Assembly (NCBI GenBank): GCA_963930775.1
Contig: OZ005689.1
Coordinates: forward strand, 20,217,262 to 20,281,261
Length of the DNA: 64,000 bases
Direction: 5' to 3'
From: Cliona cf. orientalis
Taxonomy: Eukaryota > Porifera > Demospongiae > Clionaida > Clionaidae
The translations under genes were made by a program, and so were the position numbers. The notes under the pieces are model-generated. The model was not told the DNA's origin. It searched no databases and worked only from the letters and a program-made list of their open reading frames with translations. Positions within the stretch are counted from its first letter, which is position 1. Each line of letters opens with the position of its first letter. Of the stretch, positions 56,807 to 64,000 are shown piece after piece.

Positions 56807-57215
56807 AATGGGGTAATTTCGCGCGCAGGCCGAATTTTCGTTTTAAATCGCGCATATCTTCAAGGCTGTAGTAGCTACAATCTTAAAACCTGGTACAATG
56901 AATGATTCTCCAATCATTGCTCTACACTCGCTGAAAATTTTGCGCCCCGCCCACTCCCGGTATGGGCGTGGCGATCGCCGATATCGCACGCGGTCGAAAA
57001 TCGGCCGTTTTATGCCTCGCTTTGGAGCCCCACCATTTCAGGTAAGAACATAGCTAGGCTTTCTAATGTTGGATTTCTTTAGTAGAAGGGCTGGGGTGCT
57101 TATAAACCAAGAATAAAGCCCATGGCTCTTGGTACCTTTGAGTGGTGACAACTTGAAAAATGTCAAAATTTAGCGTTTTGCGCGAAATTACCCCTTTTCT
57201 CACATATATATATTA
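56807..57215. other. Gene-free stretch
   Basis: It contains CGCGCGCAGGCCGAATTTTC and an inverted GCGAAATTACCCCTTTTCTC near 57181 (compare GAGAAATGGGGTAATTTCGC at 56802-56822). These make weak inverted ends of a possible MITE of about 400 bp (56802-57205). Confidence 0.45.
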
Positions 57216-57599
57216 CAAGTATAAAAAACAATTGAATAAAATTGAAGGATGAAGTAGGGATGGCAGTGCCAAAAAGTACACAAACAAGGTTTGTAGAGAT
57301 AACGTATCACATCCACTATACATCCCTACGCTTGCTTTTCTCGATTAACATACATGCACTCCTGATTCAGTAAGCAAAATATCGCTATATTTTGATATTG
57401 ATCCATGTATTGATTTTCCGGTCCATTCCTGCATGCATTTGCCCCATATATAATACGTGTGTGCATGGCTACTCAAAAAGCAAGCGTAGGGATGTATAGT
57501 GGATGTGATACGTTATCTCTACAAACCTTGTTCGTGTACTTTTTGGCACTGCCATCCCTACTTCATCCTTCAATTTTATTCAATTGTTTTTTATACTTG
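57216..57599. mobile_element. Foldback MITE (copy 2) with TTA target duplication
   Basis: CAAGTATAAAAAACAATTGA...GGATGAAGTAGGGATGGCAG through CCCTACGCTTGCTTTT is repeated inverted to ATACTTG. TTA lies directly outside each end (57213-57215, 57600-57602). Three-base TTA/TAA duplications are typical of PIF/Harbinger elements. Arms are about 130 bp. Same family as 13200-13584. A solo fragment (GTGCCATCCCTACTTA) is at 58758. Confidence 0.85.
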
Positions 57600-58309
57600 T
57601 TACCATTCTTTTTTTAGAGCCCCCAGGGTATTTCATGCATGATAGTCATTAATTTTCATCAATACCATCTAGCTGACTAATCTCGTGGGAACAGGCTGGG
57701 TATGAGACTCACCATGGTGACCAGATATAATTATGGTTCGCCTATTCATTGTTATAAAACGCATGGAACCAGCTTCTGGACCTAGCTATATCCAACCGTG
57801 CTCTAACATTACAATAATGTATTATTACAGTGTTAAGCTTATAGGGAAGCAGGTACATCACTGATTCAGCATATTTGTGCAATCCTAGCCTTTGAGTCAG
57901 GCAGCTATGGTACCCCAAACATACCATGAGTTCAAACTGGAATACTCATGAAAGTGCAAATCCTAGGCAGTCTTTTGATAGCTAGCTAGGACGTCTTCTT
58001 TTGCATTACACACTATTGAACACGCATCAGTGGGATTCTCGAGGCAACTCATGATCAGGTAACCAGTAAGCTGCGATTGAAGCCACGCCCCTCGTTATCT
58101 CGATCCTGAAGCTGGCTAGATCGGCAAACTTGAAGGATTAGAAGGCTGTTTAGAACCAAGTAGCGACGAAAACCTTCCGTTTCGGGAGCGTATTTTATAG
58201 GCCAGTAAGTTTACTGTTGGTAATAGCCACCATTATCGTCAGTTCACTGAGCTGATCAGCTGAGCGCTTGCAGGTCCTGGATCAATCGTGGATGCGCCGA
58301 CGCATGCGC

Positions 58310-58645
58310 ACCACTGACATCAGTCACATGACTTCACCATGGCAACACCTTATGAGCATGCGCATTATATGACAAGATGGCAGACACACCCACTCGCAAA
58401 TGCCCTGTACACACCCACAATTAAATCGCTGTCCTGATAACGCAAAACGAGCGTGCCACAGACGTGCGCGCTCCAAAATGGAGTGGATTTATACTCGAAC
58501 TAAGGTGAGTGGTCATGGTAGCCTTGAATTATCCCAGGAAAACAGAAAGAAAGAAAGAAACAAGAAAGAAAGAATGAGAAATGGCTATTTTTTTGAACAT
58601 CTGGTTCTGGCATATACAATTGAGTTGATGGATGGTCTTGGTCTT
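58310..58645 (+). repeat. Direct copy of 14195-14520
   Basis: Same ordered blocks as the left copy, with expanded AAAGAAAG tracts. The 86-residue frame in it is a by-product of the repeat. Confidence 0.7.
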
Positions 58646-58966
58646 GTTAGAGATAGATAATTTGCTGTAGATTCTGATTTTGACACTTAGAAATCTCACA
58701 AAGTTACCTGTTTTGAGATATTTGGATGTTTGTAATGTATTATATATATGGAGTATCCGTGCCATCCCTACTTATAGAGTCTACCGACTCTATGATAATA
58801 TATATACAGTAAGGATTGATATACAATAATGATGCTTAATACTTATATGACATGTTTGATCTGGCCATGTGCTTTTAGGAGTATTTTAAATAAAGCACAC
58901 CATGTATATTCAATTATGTTGAAGTTGGTAAAGGTCATTATTATAGAAGTATACTTACAGATAGAG

Positions 58967-59565
58967 TACCGTATATATTCTAATATAGGCGCCACCCTAA
59001 TTTAGGCGCCCTTTTTTTCGGTTCTAATTTAAGGCGCCTTTCCGGACATCAATTATTTTTAGGCGGCGCCTATTTAATTGGAACGTATTGCCACGTGCCG
59101 CGAATATGCCATGGCAATACCTCGGTACCGTACCGTACCGTCGATTGATCTATCGAGCTAGCAGTTTAGATGTCAAACTAAGCTGTCTCCTACATTTATA
59201 TAGGCACTTACCGACTGCTTTGATGTCCTTCTGGAGTTTAATAGAGACAATCGTTCTGATGGCTACGGTACCGACAACTCGAGAATGATTCAGCGATCAG
59301 AGTGAAATTTCCAAAAAGAACTGAAACTAGAACCATATTTTTGTTGTTCTCACCACTATGATATTCACTGCCACTAAATAGGACCGATTAGTGATAGCGC
59401 TTGTGCTCTGGCAAAACTTCCAGAACCGTTCTAATTGCAGCTCTTAGGCGCCTCCCTAATTTAGGCACCCTTTGACCTGCTCGTGAATTTTTCGGTTCTA
59501 ATTGGAGGCGCCCGCACGATCTGTAATTATTTTTTGGGGGCGCCTATATTAGAAAGTATACGGTA
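58967..59565. mobile_element. TIR element with repeated GGCGCC motifs
   Basis: TACCGTATATATTCTAATAT followed by AGGCGCC is mirrored at the right by GGCGCCTATATTAGAAAGTA followed by TACGGTA. Inside, TAATTTAGGCGCC and TTCGGTTCTAATT recur several times, so the terminal block is itself tandemly reused. It spans about 600 bp and is non-coding. Confidence 0.75.
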
Positions 59566-59569
59566 TATA

Positions 59570-60120
59570 GTACCTCCATTAGCATTGTCTGCTCAAGCAG
59601 TACAATCCCAGGCCCTGCGACGTGGACGCTGGAGGTTAAGGGCCCATAATGATAGTGCATTATAGTGTGTAGCTATACATGTACACAGAATAAATGCTGC
59701 TAGTTTCCTAACACACTATAAGCATATGAGGGTTTTGTTAATGATAATATTAATAACTATTGAAGTAACATATTTGAATTTTACATTAAATTAGGGCTTG
59801 AAGTAAAGCTTAAGATAAAAAAATTGCAGCATTTATTTTAGTAGCTATAAATATTGTAGATTAGGTGAACATGGATACTGTGAAGCAAATAAAATAGCAT
59901 ATAATTAAAATAATGTGCTTGTCTGCATTGAAGCTCTCCCAATTAAGTCAAGGGTCAGTGCAAATAAAAGGTGCACTGTCAAATCCCCTATGTGGGCACA
60001 GGATTAAAAGACTTTATGCAGGGGAAGGATGTTCAGTAATTATTGCATGCAAACATGCATTGTTCATGCAGTAAATTAGATAATATTATGCTATAGTCAT
60101 CAGAGTACGTAAATAATATG
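59570..60120. other. Gene-free stretch
   Basis: A+T-rich. A short + strand frame (SAQAVQSQALRRGRWRLRAH, ending 59665) looks coding-like but lacks a supported start or splice context. Confidence 0.35.
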
Positions 60121-60126
60121 CCAATT

Positions 60127-60278
60127 GGTCCCCTCTAAGCCCTGAGGAAGGCAGTGGGTGTCCTGGCCCCAACGGCAGCTTGTACTGAGAGGTAAACCTG
60201 TGCTGTAATTAGAATGTGATCTGGAAAGCTGTCGTTAGGGCCAAGACACCCGCCTCCCTCAGGTCTTAGAGGGGACCT
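60127..60278. repeat. Large hairpin, about 53-bp arms
   Basis: GGTCCCCTCTAAGCCCTGAG ... GGCAGCTT is repeated as the inverse AAGCTGTCGTTAGGGCC ... CTTAGAGGGGACC around a loop of about 45 bases. It lies 280 bp beyond the stop codon of the OTU gene. It could be a foldback MITE or a 3' structural element of the surrounding transposon. Confidence 0.78.
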
Positions 60279-60557
60279 TTTTTAAGTCTTCATTACCCAA
60301 TTGACATACCAGATCACATATCTAATCACAGGATTCCTGTTGTGCTGAAGCGGTTATATTTCAGCATAAGTCAAGATTATATACAATTACATTATTGTGT
60401 TCAATAATTCATAATAGTATGATTGTATGCATAATGATTGTTGTATATGTCAAACATTTTTTCTTTGCACTATATATGTATGTGGGAAATATGTAAAGCT
60501 TCTGATCCATTGTGACTGATGTGCCCAATATGTAAAGATATGTCAAATGTAATTGAT

Positions 60558-61710
60558 TCAGTCAGCCAAAATTCTAGTTAAAGGAATTGGCATATGAGCA
60601 TGAACAGAGGGTGATAATGGAAGCATACATACCCAGTGTGTATTATTAACATTGAATACTGCTAGTGGAGCATTAGGTAATGCATCAATTGTACCTGAAC
60701 TAAGTAAAGCTCTGTGGACACTTGAGCAATATTGAATTTGACCTCTAATTTCAAAATGAAATTCTTTGAATTTTTGTGCAAACTCTTGTACGTCTGTTAT
60801 ATCTTTGAGGCATAAATCTCCCTGATTCCGCATTTGGTCATAAAATGTATTGTATTGGAATACAGGTCTATCAAGTAATAGACTGAGTGCAAAGATGTGG
60901 TAGTCTGAACCCCATACACTGATTTTCAATGCTTTAGCAAGGCAGGTATTAAAAGTTGTATTGTGCTGCTCATCTGATGTACCTGGGAATGCATCATGAA
61001 ATGCACTGATCATTGTTGCTTTAAACTTTAATAGGGCATGTGCTACCACCATTTTAAGAAGGTATGAAATTTGTTCATTTCCTGTCAGTGCCAGTGACAA
61101 TGCATGATATAAGCAGTTCCCGTCTCCAGTAGTTCTAATTGGTTTAAAGGTTTATAATAAAAGAGGATGGGATAAATTTGGGACACTTCTGTCAAAGATT
61201 AAGTTTGGATGGAAAGCAGCATACTGTACTGGTAAGTGTTTGATCTGCTCCACTATGTCATCAAATGCTGCTGCATTGGAAGTGATTAATGATACCATAC
61301 ATTGTATTTCAGCTTGTGAATGTAGTGTCAGTGCTGATAGAGGTGAGTGTCCACCTAAAACTGAAAGAGCACTCGCTTTCAATTGCTGAATTAGTAATGA
61401 ATTTCCAGCATTGTAAGTTGTTATCTGTGACTGGATAGGACTGTGACTGACATTGGGTTTCTTTGATTCAGGTACACTGCTATTTGAGGGAGGATCTTTA
61501 CGCTTGGGTGGCCTTCCTCTGCCACGCTTGGGTTTGTCACATGAGTCAGGAGGCTTTGGTTTGCGAGGTCGCCCTCTACCACGCTTAGGCTGTCGTTCAG
61601 TAGTTGGAGGAGGTACTTGCTCAGGGCATGCAAATTGAATTGACTTAGGATCAGTTCCATCATCATTTTCATGTTCTGGAATTGGGGCATTGACATCATT
61701 ATTACCCCGC
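60558..61710 (-). pseudogene. AT-hook/OTU cysteine-protease-like protein, one in-frame stop
   Basis: Frame on minus from about 61710: two AT-hook motifs (RGRGRPRK region at 61561-61592, KRGRGRPPKR at 61501-61532), then QLKASALSVLGGHSPLSAL and NLIFDRSVPNLSHPLLL. A TAA at 61152-61154 follows, and the same frame goes on as RTTGDGNCLYHALSLALTG (OTU motif with catalytic Asp and Cys), YHIFALSLLLDRPVFQYN, and VFNVNNTHWVCML (catalytic His) to the stop at 60558. OTU proteases cleave ubiquitin-like chains; mobile-element OTU domains are known in Helentrons. The catalytic residues are intact, and only the single stop separates DNA-binding and protease parts. A GCGCATGCGC repeat at 61709 cuts its 5' end. 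Confidence 0.72.
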
Positions 61711-62075
61711 GCGCATGCGCAAGGGGTAAAGTAATCGGTCGTGTCGTCGTCGTTGTTAGCAGAAAAATCACCATATCTGGAGGTCTAGGCACCTGAGCGA
61801 CTAGTATGCACAGTGAATCAGTCGAATTTGGCGAAAAACGGGCTTCAGTATGCTTCGAATCGAGGGATATGGTCCACGAGCGTCATAAATGGTGCCTTTC
61901 TGTTAGCCTTTGTAACCACGCCTATCGACAGTGCCCACTCAATGCATTATGCATACAGGCCTTGTGCTTTCTGCTCATGCGCATAACATTGAATATTATG
62001 TACTGGTAAAGGTCGTCAATAGTGCTAGTGGCACACGTTTGAAATTGGCTGGCAAGCTGTCCATTGACTGGAATA
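61709..62075. repeat. GCGCATGCGC dispersed repeat between OTU and helicase
   Basis: It starts CCCCGCGCGCATGCGCAAGG and contains GTCTAGGCACCTGAGCGACT, shared with 49280 (TCTAGGCATCTGAGCGACTA). It separates the OTU frame from the helicase C-terminus; the right edge is uncertain. Confidence 0.6.
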
Positions 62076-62352
62076 CAAAGCCCCATCGAATCAGAATGTA
62101 AGATACCTATATGTACCTAGTCTACATCTGGTGCAGAGAGAGTCAGTGGTGTTTTGCAATTGGCTGATATCACCAAGAGCCCTATAGATATAGCTATTGA
62201 AACCGAGGGCTCTCGGGGTCTATAATATTATAGCTAAGCCTTGATACAACCAAGCAGCAACAAAAGCTGATCTATAGATTGCGCAATGTGCGCGCGGGGT
62301 ATGTGCTCTATAGAGCTCTAGTTGCATATTCTTTCAGGATGATCTACCACTT

Positions 62353-63990
62353 CTAATGGGTGTTGGGATTGTTTACATCTACACAATCCATCCATTGAAG
62401 TAACTGTTGGTAAAATGGGTCAAGTTGGATTACAGATGGGTCAATGTCCCACAACACAAGGTCGCCTAGAGATCTTACTCTGCTCAGAGCAACATATGCT
62501 TGACCAGAAGCAAAACATGTAGACCCAAGGCAAACAATGGCTTTTTGTACGGTGCACCCTTGAACATGGTGTACAGTAACACCATATGCTAGTTGAAGGG
62601 GGAATTGTTATCGGAGAATACTATATGATGCACCTTGGATTTCTATTCTCTGACGAAATCTAGGGACAGGAAATTTGTGGGATGGATTGGCTAGTTTTGC
62701 AATCACAACACAATTGGGATGCATTGATGTTATCACAGCCAAAGTACCATTAACCCAGCCTCCTTCTATGTCCATATTTCTTCTGATGATAACACGGGCA
62801 CCTACTTTTAATACAAGTGTATCTATCAGGAAGTCTCTCCCGATATTTCTGTATCCTATTTCTATCAGCCTCTCTTAGGGGATGACCATGATGGTCAGTG
62901 TCTAAGGCTTCATATTCATTTACCTCACCAAGAACTTTCTTGATGCATTCATCATTGATATCACTGCATTCTTTATGAGTGCTACAAATGACAACAGTTC
63001 TGTCTAATTCAATATTGTCAACATCAGGAGGTTGTACAAGATTGCTCAAACATCAATCCAAACTTAAACAGCATGGTAGAAACTTTCACTCAGTCTCAAC
63101 TCAGAGCCTATAGATGGATTGAAAATGAATTTAATACCAATAGGCAAATATTTGCAGCCATTGTTGGACCTGCAGGTACTGGAAAATCTTATTGACTGGA
63201 CTTATTGAGTTGGCTAAATCTAAAGGATTGGTTGTGAGTAAACTAGCACCAAGTGGCGTAGCTGCCCACCTAATTGGAGGAACAACTATACATAATTTTT
63301 TCTCCCTTGACATAAATTGTAATTCTAGTCTTGAGAATGGCACTGTACAAGTGACTAAAGTGAAAAAGACAGACATTATTGTCATTGATGAATTTAGCAT
63401 GTTGGATTTCTTCATTTTCCGCACAGCCGAAGGGCTGCGTAGAAAGTTTGCTAAAAGTCACCAACATTGTCTTCCCTGGGGTGGCAGGCATGTTATTATA
63501 CTTGGTGATCCTGCCCAATTACCATCACCTGGTAGAAGGGATATTTTTGGTACTCATTTGTGGCGTACATTTACCATTTTAATCCTCAGGGAAATCAAAC
63601 GATGTCGTGATCCTGTCCTTGGAAATGTTCTAACTAAAGTAAGAATGGGTATTTGTGATGAGTGAAATGGACAAGGTTGCCCAAATCAGATTGTGGATCC
63701 CTAAGTATTTGATCTGACACAGTGGCTTCTGTCTCATCTCTCTCACCGAGGACTGGTATATTAGTGAGAAAAGTGTCAGCTTCCCCTTCAGATAGAAACC
63801 CATGGTCTATATAGAGTTGGGCAAGGCTTCTAAGTGCATTAGTGTGGAAGCCTCTAGAAATAGCAGATTGTAAACAAGAAATGGCATCTAAATGTGCATC
63901 ACACATTCCCTCCCTTGCACACAGTTCAATCCATGACTCGGGTGGATTTAATACTCTACTTCATCATTGCCAGTGAGTGGTATGTGTAAC
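62353..63990 (-). pseudogene. PIF1-type helicase, ATPase core inverted in place
   Basis: On minus, the upstream part 63990-63665 reads SWIELCAREGMCDAHLDAIS, ALRSLAQLYIDHGFLSEGEA, VSDQILRDPQSDLGNLVHF. The C-terminal part 63049-62353 reads NIELDRTVVICSTHKECSD, VNEYEALDTDHHGHPLREAD. After a slip near 62828 it continues [40 protein letters not shown] and [20 protein letters not shown], the typical PIF1/RecD2 C-terminal motifs, with one TAA near 62609. The middle, with Walker A and B, lies between them on the plus strand (next feature). The helicase would unwind DNA during element replication. In its present form it cannot be translated as one protein. Confidence 0.78.
63050..63663 (+). pseudogene. 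PIF1 helicase ATPase core on the opposite strand (inverted segment)
   Basis: Plus-strand reading INPNLNSMVETFTQSQLRAY, FAAIVGPAGTGKS (Walker A, 63155-63193), one slip, TGLIELAKSKGLVVSKLAPS, GVAAHLIGGTTIHNFFSLD (motif Ia), KTDIIVIDEFSMLDFFIF (Walker B), HVIILGDPAQLPSPG (motif III), EIKRCRDPVLGNVLTKVRM. The stop at 63663 comes right where the minus-strand flank resumes. The segment fits exactly between the two minus-strand halves of the helicase, in the order expected for a PIF1 protein. Confidence 0.83.
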
Positions 63991-64000
63991 AAATACTTTT

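Noticed and set aside
1..64000. CRISPR arrays, bacterial operons or phage genes
   Set aside because: No regular spacer-repeat arrays, no ribosome-binding-site-led gene strings, and clear spliceosomal introns; the window is eukaryotic.

Overview
The window reads as nuclear DNA of an early-branching animal, most likely a sponge. It has GT-AG introns in several phase-consistent gene models, no bacterial operon structure, tRNA-like pol III promoters inside dispersed repeats, an LTR retroelement primed by animal initiator tRNA-Met, and gene families (G2E3-like HECT, P/THAP9-like transposase, RPA-like OB-fold proteins, PIF1 helicase) that I know as multi-copy in sponges and cnidarians. The phylum is an inference.

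Layout. 1-1671 (-): C-terminally cut DDE-type transposase-like gene with one homopolymer frameshift. 2.3-13.6 kb: mostly terminal-inverted-repeat elements (MITEs), plus a hAT-like C-terminal fragment at 11.05-11.34. 14.66-16.25 (+): broken unknown gene split by a MITE. 16.51-18.67: a 5' LTR, primer-binding site and gag start of a Ty3/Gypsy-like element, abutting a decayed P-element/THAP9-like transposase (-) that is itself split by a TA-flanked MITE. 19.56-21.87: a TIR element with a tRNA-like core, then module X, which recurs twice more. 21.85-23.94 (+): a second, different DDE-like transposase gene interrupted by a long-TIR MITE with a 9-bp target duplication. 24.84-25.53 (-): two-exon chromo/Tudor-knot-like gene. 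26.97-27.96 (+): HECT-domain gene.

30.7-51.2 kb is organised as a very large interrupted inverted duplication. Module X, the tRNA-like TIR element, a proline-rich minisatellite, a 64-bp tandem repeat and a 430-bp terminal segment occur in the same order in opposite orientation on both sides of a centre near 40.8-40.9 kb. Near that centre lies a six-exon unknown gene (39.06-40.90, -); a deleted and internally inverted copy lies at 37.0-37.5 kb.

52.6-64 kb holds parts that would fit a large replicative mobile element: a Cys-rich protein (-) divergent from an RPA-like single-strand-DNA-binding protein (+), a proline-rich two-exon gene (-), an AT-hook/OTU cysteine-protease gene (-) and a PIF1-type helicase (-) whose ATPase core is inverted in place. 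RPA-like, OTU and PIF1 modules together are known from Helitron/Helentron elements. No HUH Rep domain is seen; it could lie beyond 64,000. Most of these genes carry frameshifts or stops, so they are largely relics. Small local inversions appear three times in the window and are a recurring theme.
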